From Doryteuthis pealeii (taxonomy: Eukaryota > Mollusca > Cephalopoda > Myopsida > Loliginidae), in NCBI GenBank assembly GCA_023376005.1, contig CM042152.1:88691187-88755186 (forward strand): DNA of 64,000 nucleotides. The letters run 5' to 3'. The notes under the pieces are model-generated. The model saw only the letters and a program-made list of their open reading frames with translations. It did not search any database and was not told the origin of the DNA. Below, one piece after another: positions 53,875 through 63,948 of the stretch. Every line of letters begins with the position of its first letter. The first letter of the stretch is position 1. The translations under genes and the position numbers were made by a program.

Positions 53875-54293
53875 AATTGTCGGCTAAAAGCCATATCAAA
53901 TAAACACAGTGATTATTTACGTATTCTCATATATGTGTGTGTGTAGGTATGCATCAGATACCTGATGACACATTTTAGTGGACCATACATAAAGAAAATC
54001 TAAAATAATGTTACCCTGTATAAACCAAATGTTTACATTCCTATTTTTGTTTATTTGAAATATTGAAAAAATTAACATGACAACTTCCAATCTGAAATAG
54101 GAAATGAAAAGTCATGCCTTATTTATAACACTAGCAACCACAGCTAGAGCAGAGCAGAACTATCCAGCTTCTTAAAAGTATCCAATTCCTTCATATTCAA
54201 CGTCAGAAGCTGGTACCCACAGTAAAGGATATCAAATTCATGTCATTTGAGATCCTAGCAGAGCCACCAAAATCCTTCATGTTGGAGTTCAGA
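53875..54293. other. Unannotated sequence
   Basis: Nothing recognisable seen. Confidence 0.45.
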
Positions 54294-54538
54294 GGGCCGG
54301 GTTAGCTCAGTCGGTAGAGCATTCGCTAGAAACCACAAGGTTCCTAGATTGATACCGGCCCTCGTCAACTCAGCATATGAGTAGCATAGGGATCTGTGTG
54401 GTAAAGTAAGGAGCTGATGGTAGGTGTGGCGCTGCACTTCAGATGCAAAAAACAATCTACTTGGTCTAGTGCTAGTGAAAAGGGGATAGACTTCCTTGCT
54501 GATACCGACATTAGGCCTCCCCGACGACTTTACTTACT
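54294..54538 (+). mobile_element. SINE-A copy (full length)
   Basis: GGGTTAGCTCAGTCGGTAGAG, mutated B box (AGATTGATACC), body, 3' end CCCGACGACTTTACTTAC. Confidence 0.9.
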
Positions 54539-54737
54539 ACTACTTACATAGTTGTTCAGGATAAGGTGGTCAAGTTCTAAGTCAAGGTGAAGGCTCAAAG
54601 AAGCATGTTCCAGTAGGACTCTGCTCCTGCTATATGAGCTGGCCAAGAATTTTTATGATCATGTTACCCCTCAATATGGAATCATCAAGACGGAGACTAA
54701 GAAGTTTTTCCACCGTACAATGGACCCATTATAAGAC

Positions 54738-55040
54738 AATATTGGGTAATCCTTAACTTTTTCCTCGTAAATTCCTACCATAAAATAAACGGAACCCTCA
54801 TTTTATGTCCGATTTTTTGCAATAAATGTTTTATTTTTCTTGCACTCGTTATTTTACAATACTAAATTCATTTTCTTTATTTGTTAAAGAATAAAAAATA
54901 AAGAAAATATATTTAGTATTGTAAAATAACAGGTGCAAGAAAAATAAAACATTTATTGCAAAAACACGGACATAAAATGAGGGTTCAACTTATTTTTTGG
55001 TAGGAATTTATGAGGAAAAAGTTAAGGATTACCAATATTG
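54738..55040. mobile_element. Foldback MITE, 289 bp, with perfect 7-bp target duplication
   Basis: Element 54745-55033, ends GGTAATCCTTAAC and inverse, arms about 115 bp. AATATTG lies immediately outside both ends (54738-54744, 55034-55040). Same family and length as 38405-38693. Confidence 0.9.
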
Positions 55041-55546
55041 TGAGTATGATAGCCAACATAAAGAAGAATCACTCAATCTGGTCACACAGTTTCTTTTCAT
55101 GATGCATCAACGCCACCCTCAAGACTGAGAACAGTTTTACTGAGTAAACTTTTTCTGTTTTACCAAGTGGAATATGTGTAGGAATTTATTTGAAAATAGA
55201 CTGATGTTTTCCTATTAAATATCTTTATTTTACTTTATATTATAATTTGTCCTCAATTACTTGGAACACAGAGTGTATATAAGTCAGGGTAGCAAAAAAC
55301 ATCATGTCAATAATGAAGAAGAGTGACATAACTAAAAAAAAAGAGTAAAAAAGTACAGTTACAAGGAGAGATTACAGAAATTAGGATTAACCACTTTACT
55401 AGAGTGGCCTATTGTCAATATCAATTTCTCTCTGACAGTTGATCTCCTATTGGTTTGTGAGAAATCTTCAGTTACCAAGTACCGTTGACTTCATGTATTC
55501 ACTACCCTAACTTAGATATACATGCTCTATCAATGATATTGAGTAG

Positions 55547-55553
<7 letters not shown>
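55041..55553. other. Unannotated sequence
   Basis: Nothing recognisable seen. Confidence 0.45.
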
Positions 55554-55581
<28 letters not shown>

Positions 55582-55587
<6 letters not shown>

Positions 55588-55825
55588 AACTGCACAGCAA
55601 TTTTCTGTCTGCAATCTTGTTCCAGGTCCTTTAAAGTTGCTGGATTGATGTAATTATATCAGGCGAAGATGGCCCATGATATGGCAGAAAGTACATCAGC
55701 CAATTTTCACCTGATATAATTACATCAATCCAGCAACTTGAAAGGACCTGGAACAAGATTTGCAGACAGGAAATGGCTGTGCAGTTCAACAAAATATGTC
55801 TTAAAGAAGAAATACTGCCAACATA

Positions 55826-55830
<5 letters not shown>
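55582..55830. mobile_element. Foldback of PLE-like N-terminal module after (TA)n
   Basis: 55582-55792 has inverted arms of about 80 bp around a loop of about 50 bp. The right arm and its extension read QQLERTWNKICRQEMAVQF, NKICLK and EEILPTY before entering (TA)n at 55829. The module matches 45310-45413 (RQEM-x-V-x-FN). A (TA)n tract also lies on the left (55554-55582). Confidence 0.65.
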
Positions 55831-55864
<34 letters not shown>

Positions 55865-55879
55865 GCTGTTATGGTATAG

Positions 55880-55921
55880 CCACACTGATGAAAGGTGAAA
55901 CCTTGAAACACGTGTCTGTAG
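55880..55921 (+). ncRNA. Hammerhead ribozyme, type I, copy 1
   Basis: CCACA (stem I), CTGATGA core, stem II AAGGT-GAA-ACCTT, GAAA, self-complementary stem III CACGTG, cleavage triplet GTC (expected cut after 55916), then TGTAG. Stem I pairs CCACA with TGTAG except one C-A mismatch. All catalytic core positions are canonical. Confidence 0.85.
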
Positions 55922-56192
55922 ATTACTTATTTATTATATATATACTTCCAGTAATGGTTGAGTTCTCTGAATAGGGACTTAATTGCAGATTCACCGGTAT
56001 GGCGTCTAGCTAACCCTCGCGTTTGTTTACAAACGTTTGAGGACTCTAGTGAATTTCATTTCCGCTTAGAAATGTAGCGATTAATTATTCTCCTATATTT
56101 GACAGCTGCCTCTGGCCGTACGGGTTAAAGGTTTGGCGAACGAAAGTTCATTCGGGTCTCGAACCCGGCCAGAGGTAGCTGTTACGGTATAG

Positions 56193-56234
56193 CCACACTG
56201 ATGAAAGGTGAAACCTTGAAACACGTGTCTGTGG
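56193..56234 (+). ncRNA. Hammerhead ribozyme, type I, copy 2
   Basis: Identical core to copy 1; here stem I is perfect (CCACA with TGTGG). Expected cut after 56229, giving 313 nt between the two cleavage sites. The very short palindromic stem III suggests dimeric folding or help from tertiary contacts. Confidence 0.9.
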
Positions 56235-56270
56235 ATTACTTATTTATCATATATATATATATATATGTTT

Positions 56271-57154
56271 TCTATAACTCACAAAAGTTAAGAAGGTCAG
56301 TCACCTAAATTAACAAATAATTCCTGAATAAAATTATTCGAGGTATCTTTAGTATACCACATCTTTTAATAAAACAAGAAAGTTTATATTGATTTTCTTA
56401 TAAACCTTCTCCATGAGGACATTTTAATACACTAAGGATGACAGTAACTCTGATAAAACATGCTTGTATATAATCAATATTGATAAACGTTTCCAGTAAG
56501 AAAAAATACATTTAAGATGTTATTTAGTTGTTTACTAAATGATTATTAACTATAGGAACCTGGATATTTCACCACAAACGTATCAATCTTCTTAGGCAAA
56601 ACCAGTCTCCTTGTCAATAAAAACAAATAATGTAGTTTGTCAGATAACAAAATTATATACAGAGACAAATTCTTGGCAAAAATCTGGGAAAATAGAAAAA
56701 TTCTAAATATTCCAATAATCTAGATCAGTGCTTTTCAATCTGAGTAGTACTGTTCACTCGTGGCTGAGTTGAGCTTTTTTAAGTGGGAAGTAGAAAATTT
56801 GAAGCTTCTATCAAAAATATGCAAGATTAAAAATCTTATTTTCATTGAAGATATGGTTTAATTGCCTATATAAAAGATGTTATGAGTTATCAAAGAAAGT
56901 TGGTGAAACAAAGAGATGATGAGTTCACATCAAGAAAAGGAAAAAGACACATTACAAAAAAATTTAAAAAATACTCCTTCCTCTATTATAGGTGTTGCAA
57001 TCCTTCTTTTCTTTAAACCAGTTAAAAAAAAAAAAATTAAAAAATTAAAAAGGGGGGAGGAGGGGGGAGTAGCTATACCTTACAATAACCTATTATTAGA
57101 AAGAAAATAGAAAGAAATAATGGTGGGTGGGGTAAATACATACTCTATAAATAA
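56271..57154. other. Unannotated sequence
   Basis: CAGTGCTTTTCAATCTGAG at 56726 looks like one hAT end, but no partner end was found. The rest is plain AT-rich DNA. Confidence 0.45.
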
Positions 57155-57424
57155 ATGGAGGCACCCATGGTTTAATGGTTAGGTGTAGGAAGTTCAAATT
57201 TTGGATCAAGTTGGTAGCATTTCACATAGTGCTAATAAACTTTAGAAAGGTATGAGGCCAATTATTCTCCTTACAGGTATGGGTAAATAGTAGGGCATAC
57301 TGGGTTCTTTTTCCTTGGAATGGTAACCAGTCTAGAAGAAGGAAAACTGTACTCGAACTTGTTAAACTCCACATGAAAATAGACCTTGTGTCACATCCTG
57401 GTTGTGTACAAGGATTGATAAATA
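57155..57424 (+). mobile_element. SINE-B copy, diverged
   Basis: GCACCCATGGTTTAATGGTTAG, shortened head, B-box region AGTTCAAATTTTGG, body, and tail TGTACAAGGATTGATAAATA. It abuts a mariner remnant. Confidence 0.8.
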
Positions 57425-57720
57425 TATGGATCATATCCCTACTCTCCTCATAGTCTGAAGGTGCTAAATCAGGTGAGTAATCTGTAGTGAAGAAGTGGCT
57501 CAAAGAACAGTCAACATAATTTTACAGGCCAGGGATACATGTTCTCATTTGAAGGTGGAATGTTGTTATTGAGAGAAAAGGTGACTATGTGGAGAAGTAG
57601 GGGTGGGATCCACAGAGGACCAGGTTCATTTTGATGTATGATGCATGTTCCTGTATTGGTAATTATACCAGTTCTAAACAAAATGGCATTACTTTTTGAC
57701 ACACCCTCGTATATACTCTA
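57425..57720 (-). mobile_element. Mariner-like remnant (5' end plus transposase fragment)
   Basis: Minus strand: TACGAGGGTGTGTCAAAAAG at the end is mariner-like terminal inverted repeat sequence. A later frame (near 57430-57490) reads DYSPDLAPSDY, the highly conserved mariner transposase motif around the second catalytic Asp. The middle of the gene is missing, so it is an internally deleted, inactive copy, cut at the other end by SINE-B. Confidence 0.6.
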
Positions 57721-58399
57721 GAAATAACTGTTGCTCCTCTATTCTTAAGAATTTTAACAATGCAGTGTGCATTGATTTTTTTTCTATCTTTGTCATTGTT
57801 TGTGATGGTGTATAATAATAATAATATAATAATAATAATAATATAAAATAAGTATAATCCTCATCATCATTTTATCATCAGCATTAAGTTTACTTTTATA
57901 TCATGAGAGTAATCTAGAAAGTTTCTTTGTTGTCCATATGATTCAATAATACACAGGGAAAATATCACCTAATATTTAAAAAGAAAAAAAAAAATGAAAA
58001 ATAACAGGAGGTATATTCAATCCTCTTAGAACTGCAATTTTCTAGAAACTGCATATTATCTATGATTACAGCTCACTTACATGGAACACCTTAGCAGATA
58101 TGCTTAATATTCAAGCAATTCCAATTATAAACACGTGTTCTTTCTATGCCAAGAGGAATTTTAGGTGATAACATAGAACGAATTCTCCACTTGTATATTT
58201 CCCAACATTGAATATGAAGTTTTAACCATATCTATTCCTTATCATATGCAGTCATATATCAGCATTGAAAAGTAATTGCAAAAGATATAAAATACTAAGT
58301 GAAAACATGTTACCTTCACCCAACAATAATTATGTGAATCAAAAGTCAATTTAGTCATAAATTAATTAATTGTCTTATCAGCATTGCAGTCTTGGAAGA
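57721..58399. other. Unannotated sequence
   Basis: (AAT)n around 57815-57845; nothing else recognised. Confidence 0.5.
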
Positions 58400-58660
58400 C
58401 TACATAATTCTTGTGCCCCTGAAGTTACAGCGCTTTCTGTGACTGTGAAGTCCAATGTTTGAAAAACAGCCTCAACCACAGATGTCGCATGTGAAGGCTG
58501 TCACTGAAGATGTTGATGTGCCAGTGCTTTGTTGCTGCTGTTTTCTTCTGGGCCTCTTGGCTTCATGGTGTTATGCCAGGGTGACTTCAGACATGAACAC
58601 TCTGCTTTGGAGAGCCTGCCAACACCGAGGGCGGTCCTGAGACAAATTTTCCCATCAGGG
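58400..58660 (-). pseudogene. LINE ORF2 zinc-finger tail at the satellite edge
   Basis: Minus strand, one frame with three stops: DRPRCWQALQSRVFMSEV (58620-58570), HEAKRPRRKQQQQ, then AFTCDICG-stop-GCFSNIGLHSH and RKRCN. This is the DRxxW block, basic stretch and C2H2-like finger of a non-LTR retrotransposon ORF2 C-terminus. The Cys and His ligands (C-x2-C ... H-x3-C-like) are preserved. Immediately upstream on this strand the reading continues as LRCFGI... from the first satellite unit, so the tail and the array are parts of one LINE copy. Confidence 0.8.
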
Positions 58661-61600
58661 TAATCCCAAAGGAGATAAGGGGTAATCCCAAAGCACCTGA
58701 GATCATTCTTGCATACATCCTTAAAACACAGCTGGAGCTGCCCAGGAAGGGTAATCCCAAAGGACCTGAGATCATTCTTGCATAAATCCTTAAAACACAG
58801 CTGGAGCTGCCCAGGAAGGGGTAATCCCAAAGCAACTGAGATCATTCTTGCATACATCCTTAAAACACAGCTGGGGCTGCCCAGGAAGGGGTAATCCCAA
58901 GCACCTGAGATCATTCTTGCATACATCCTTAAAACACAGCTGGAGCTGCCCAGGAAGGGGTAATCCCAAAGCACCTGAGATCATTCTTGCATACATCCTT
59001 AAAACACAGCTGGAGCTGCCCAGGAAGGGGTAATCCAAAGCACCTGAGATCATTCTTGCATACATCCTTAAAACACAGTTGGGGCTGCCCAGGAAGGGTA
59101 ATCCCAAAGCACCTGAGATCATTCTTGCATACATCCTTAAAACACAGCTGGAGCTGCCCAGGAAGTGGTAATCCCAAAGGACCTGAGATCATTCTTGCAT
59201 ACATCCTTAAAACACACCTGGAGCTGCCCAGGAAGGGGTAATCCCAAAGGACCTGAGATCATTCTTGCATAAATCCTTAAAACACAGCTGGGGCTGCCCA
59301 GGAAGGGGTAATCCCAAAGCACCTGAGATCATTCTTGCATACATCCTTAAAACACAGCTGGAGCTGCCCAGGAAGGGGTAATCCCAAAGCACCTGAGATC
59401 ATTCTTGCATACATCCTTAAAACACAGCTGGGGCTGCCCAGGAATGGTAATCCCAAAGCACCTGAGATCATTCTTGCATACATCCTTAAAACACACCTGG
59501 AGCTGCCCAGGAAGGGGTAATCCCAAAGGACCTGAGATCATTCTTGCATAAATCCTTAAAACACAGCTGGGGCTGCCCAGGAAGGGGTAATCCAAAGCAC
59601 CTGAGATCATTCTTGCATACATCCTTAAAACACAGCTGGAGCTGCCCAGGAAGGGGTAATCCCAAAGCACCTGAGATCATTCTTGCATACATCCTTAAAA
59701 CACAGCTGGAGCTGCCCAGGAAGGGGTAATCCCAAAGGACCTGAGATCATTCTTGCATAAATCCTTAAAACACAGCTGGAGCTGCCCAGGAAGGGGTAAT
59801 CCCAAAGCACCTGAGATCATTCTTGCATAAATCCTTAAAACACAGCTGGAGCTGCCCAGGAAGGGGTAATCCAAAGGACCTGAGATCATTCTTGCATAAA
59901 TCCTTAAAACACAGCTGGAGCTGCCCAGGAAGGGGTAATCCCAAAGACCTGAGATCATTCTTGCATAAATCCTTAAAACACAGCTGGGGCTGCCCAGGAA
60001 GGGGTAATCCCAAAGCAACTGAGATCATTCTTGCATAAATCCTTAAAACACAGCTGGGGCTGCCCAGGAAGGGGTAACCAAAGCACTGAGATCATTCTTG
60101 CATACATCCTTAAAACACAGCTGGGGCTGCCAGGAAGGGGTAATCCCAAAGCACCTGAGATCATTCTTGCATACATCCTTAAAAACACCTGGGGCTGCCC
60201 AGGAAGGGGTAATCCCAAAGCACCTGAGATCATTCTTGCATACATCCTTAAAACACACCTGGGGCTGCCCAGGAAGGGGTAATCCCAAAGCACCTGAGAT
60301 CATTCTTGCATACATCCTTAAAACACAGCTGGGGCTGCCCAGGAAGGGTAATCCCAAAGCACCTGAGATCATTCTTGCATACATCCTTAAAACACAGCTG
60401 GAGCTGCCCAGGAAGGGGTAATCCCAAAGCACCTGAGATCATTCTTGCATACATCCTAAAACACAGCTGGAGCTGCCCAGGAAGGGGTAATCCCAAAGCA
60501 CCTGAGCTTGCAAAGGGGTAATCCAAAGCACCTGAGATCATTCTTGCATACATCCTTAAAACACAGCTGGAGCTGCCCAGGAAGGGGTAATCCCAAAGCA
60601 CCTGAGATCATTCTTGCATACATCCTTAAAACACAGCTGGGCTGCCCAGGAAGGGGTAATCCCAAAGCACCTGAGATCATTCTTGCATACATCCTTAAAA
60701 CACACCTGGGGCTGCCCAGGAAGGGGTAATCCCAAAGCACCTGAGATCATTCTTGCATACATCCTTAAAACACAGCTGGAGCTGCCCAGGAAGGGGTAAT
60801 CCCAAAGGACCTGAGATCATTCTTGCATAAATCCTTAAAACACAGCTGGAGCTGCCCAGGAAGGGGTAATCCCAAAGCAACTGAGATCATTCTTGCATAC
60901 ATCCTTAAAACACAGCTGGGGCTGCCCAGGAAGGGGTAATCCCAAAGCACCTGAGATCATTCTTGCATACATCCTTAAAACACAGCTGGAGCTGCCCAGG
61001 AAGGGGTAATCCCAAAGCACCTGAGATCATTCTTGCATACATCCTTAAAACACAGTTGGGGCTGCCCAGGAAGGGGTAATCCCAAAGCACCTGAGATCAT
61101 TCTTGCATACATCCTTAAAACACAGCTGGAGCTGCCCAGGAAGTGGTAATCCCAAAGGACCTGAGATCATTCTTGCATACATCCTTAAAACACACCTGGA
61201 GCTGCCCAGGAAGGGGTAATCCCAAAGGACCTGAGATCATTCTTGCATAAATCCTTAAAACACAGCTGGGGCTGCCCAGGAAGGGGTAATCCCAAAGCAC
61301 CTGAGATCATTCTTGCATACATCCTTAAAACACAGCTGGAGCTGCCAGGAAGGGGTAATCCCAAAGCACCTGAGATCATTCTTGCATACATCCTTAAAAC
61401 ACAGCTGGAGCTGCCCAGGAAGTGGTAATCCCAAAGCACCTGAGATCATTCTTGCATACATCCTTAAAACACACCTGGGCTGCCCAGGAAGGGGTAATCC
61501 CAAAGGACCTGAGATCATTCTTGCATAAATCCTTAAAACACAGCTGGGGCTGCCCAGGAAGGGGTAATCCCAAAGCACCTGAGATCATTCTTGCATACAT

Positions 61601-63200
61601 CCTTAAAACACAGCTGGAGCTGCCCAGGAAGGGGTAATCCCAAAGCACCTGAGATCATTCTTGCATACATCCTTAAAACACAGCTGGAGCTGCCCAGGAA
61701 GGGGTAATCCCAAAGGACCTGAGATCATTCTTGCATAAATCCTTAAAACACAGCTGGAGGCTGCCCAGGAAGGGGTAATCCCAAAGCACCTGAGATCATT
61801 CTTGCATAAATCCTTAAAACACAGCTGGAGCTGCCCAGGAAGGGGTAATCCCAAAGGACCTGAGATCATTCTTGCATAAATCCTTAAAACACAGCTGGAG
61901 CTGCCCAGGAAGGGGTAATCCCAAAGACCTGAGATCATTCTTGCATAAATCCTTAAACACAGCTGGGGCTGCCAGGAAGGGGTAATCCCAAAGCAACTGA
62001 GATCATTCTTGCATAAATCCTTAAAACACAGCTGGGGCTGCCCAGGAAGGGGTAATCCCAAAGCACCTGAGATCATTCTTGCATACATCCTTAAAAACAC
62101 ACCTGGGGCTGCCCAGGAAGGGGTAATCCCAAAGCACCTGAGATCATTCTTGCATACATCCTTAAAACACACCTGGGGCTGCCCAGGAAGGGTAATCCAA
62201 AGCACCTGAGATCATTCTTGCATACACAGGAAGGGGTAATCCAAAGCACCTGAGATCATTCTTGCATACATCCTTAAAACACAGCTGGGGCTGCCCAGGA
62301 AGGGGTAATCCCAAAGCACCTGAGATCATTCTTGCATACATCCTTAAAACACAGCTGGAGCTGCCCAGGAAGGGGTAATCCCAAAGCACCTGAGATCATT
62401 CTTGCATACATCCTTAAAACACAGCTGGAGCTGCCCAGGAAGGGGTAATCCCAAAGCACCTGAGATCATTCTTGCATACATCCTTAAAACACAGCTGGAG
62501 CTGCCCCAGGAAGGGGTAATCCCAAAGCACCTGAGATCATTCTTGCATACATCCTTAAAACACAGCTGGGCTGCCCAGGAAGGGGTAATCCCAAAGCACC
62601 TGAGATCATTCTTGCATACATCCTTAAAACACAGCTGGGCTGCCCAGGAAGGGGTAATCCCAAAGCACCTGAGATCATTCTTGCATACATCCTAAAACAC
62701 ACCTGGGGCTGCCCAGGAAGGGGTAATCCCAAAGCACCTGAGATCATTCTTGCATACATCCTTAAAAACACAGCTGGGGCTGCCCAGGAAGGGGTAATCC
62801 CAAAGCACCTGAGATCATTCTTGCATACATCCTTAAAACACACCTGGGGCTGCCCAGGAAGGGGTAATCCCAAAGCACCTGAGATCATTCTTGCATACAT
62901 CCTTAAAACACAGCTGGGCTGCCCAGGAAGGGGTAATCCCAAAGCACCTGAGATCATTCTTGCATACATCCTTAAAAACACAGCTGGGGCTGCCCAGGAA
63001 GGGTATCCTGAGATCATTCTTGCATACATCCTTAAAACACACCTGGGCTGCCCAGGAAGGGGTAATCCCAAAGCACCTGAGATCATTCTTGCATACATCC
63101 TTAAAACACACCTGGGGCTGCCCAGGAAGGGGTAATCCCAAAGCACCTGAGATCATTCTTGCATACATCCTTAAAACACACCTGGGGCTGCCCAGGAGGT
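58657..63200 (-). repeat. 70-bp satellite, about 65 copies, derived from LINE ORF2
   Basis: 4.5-kb head-to-tail array. Unit (plus strand) GGTAATCCCAAAGCACCTGA, GATCATTCTTGCATACATCC, TTAAAACACAGCTGGAGCTG, CCCAGGAAGG. Units differ at a few sites: GCACC/GGACC/GCAAC; CATACA/CATAAA; CAGCTGG/CACCTGG/CAGTTGG; GAGC/GGGC. Small deletions occur and one unit is truncated (near 60508). On the minus strand the unit translates as LPGQLQLCFKDVCKNDLR and CFGIT, a segment known from LINE ORF2 (RxxLRFKDVCKRDLK type). Because 70 is not a multiple of 3, successive units shift frame; the many reading frames here are therefore not genes. Confidence 0.95.
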
Positions 63201-63206
63201 TACCCA

Positions 63207-63221
63207 TATATATATATATAT

Positions 63222-63252
<31 letters not shown>

Positions 63253-63262
63253 GTGTGTGTGT
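63207..63262. repeat. (TA)n(TG)n microsatellite closing the array
   Basis: TA tract with one phase break, then GTATGTATGTGTGTG. Confidence 0.95.
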
Positions 63263-63511
63263 TTTGTTAAACTGTACTGACGATTCTTATCGAACGAGTT
63301 TTTGTTTGATCCTTTCTAATTTTCTGGCCATCTTTTTAATGTCAGGGTGGAACTGGTGTAGCAATCCACCAAAGGTTTCTTTACAAGTTCTTTCGGCATG
63401 TCTGTCTGCCATCTTCAGGGATATTTCGGTTGTCTCATTTTTAAAACAACGAGCAGTAAAGTAGGAATTGGTAGCGGGTTCAAACAAATGATAGCAGTAG
63501 AGATTTTTATA
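63263..63511 (-). pseudogene. PLE-like N-terminal coding module (best copy)
   Basis: A minus-strand frame over 63287-63487 reads FTARCFKNETTEISLKMA, then GLLHQFHPDIKKMARKLE and RIKQKLVR; a one-base shift then gives YSVQFNKT-type sequence before the (CA)n/(TA)n. HQFHPDIK is identical to the 45.3-kb module. It is bracketed by TA tracts at 63207 and 63512, as are other copies. Function of the module is unknown; a PLE origin is inferred. Confidence 0.55.
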
Positions 63512-63544
<33 letters not shown>

Positions 63545-63549
63545 ATATT
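63512..63549. repeat. (TA)n microsatellite
   Basis: TA tract with one interruption. Confidence 0.95.
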
Positions 63550-63948
63550 AGTTTTATTTAAAAATCTGAGTTTTGTCTGAGCAGAGATCATAATAGACCA
63601 AAGACACCTAGTGATGTCTGAACTTATTAACAATGACTTGCAAGATATGCTGACAATCCATTTCTCTAAAACAGCTTCACTTGAATGTTCAGTCATTTAT
63701 ATTATTTACTGTTAAAATAACAAACCCTTCAGACATAGTCAACAGTATGATCTTATTTTCTCAGTCATAGAGTTACTGATAAATAAGAATAACAATGTTA
63801 AATAGAATTCACTTAACTGGAGATAAACAGCTGCTTGCTAGTGACTAAAACTGAACTGCTTTTAATGAGACGATAAAATCAACATATAAACTGCCTGACA
63901 TTGAAAACTGGTTGGTACACCAGCTGTACAGTTAATATATATGCATAT
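63550..63948. other. Unannotated sequence
   Basis: Nothing recognisable seen. Confidence 0.45.

Larger units (their letters stand above)
55861..56270 (+). mobile_element. Retrozyme-like or PLE terminal-repeat unit bounded by two hammerheads
   Basis: Two near-identical direct copies of about 80 bp (GCTGTTAYGGTATAGCC ... ATTACTTATTTAT) lie 313 bp apart and flank about 230 bp of unique, CG-richer sequence. That sequence holds a hairpin (CAGCTGCCTCTGGCCG / CGGCCAGAGGTAGCTG) and, inverted, a B-box-like GGGTTCGAGACCC. TA tracts bound the unit on both sides (55829-55860; 56250-56266). It lies just downstream of the PLE-like N-terminal module. Confidence 0.7.

Noticed and set aside
56726..56760. hAT element starting CAGTGCTTTTCAATC
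   Set aside because: Only one end seen; no inverted partner or 8-bp duplication within reach.
58455..63207. Dozens of open reading frames of 60-220 codons on both strands in the 70-bp array
   Set aside because: They arise because the repeat unit has few stops and 70 is not a multiple of 3; they follow the repeat, not a gene, and the LINE frame is lost from unit to unit.
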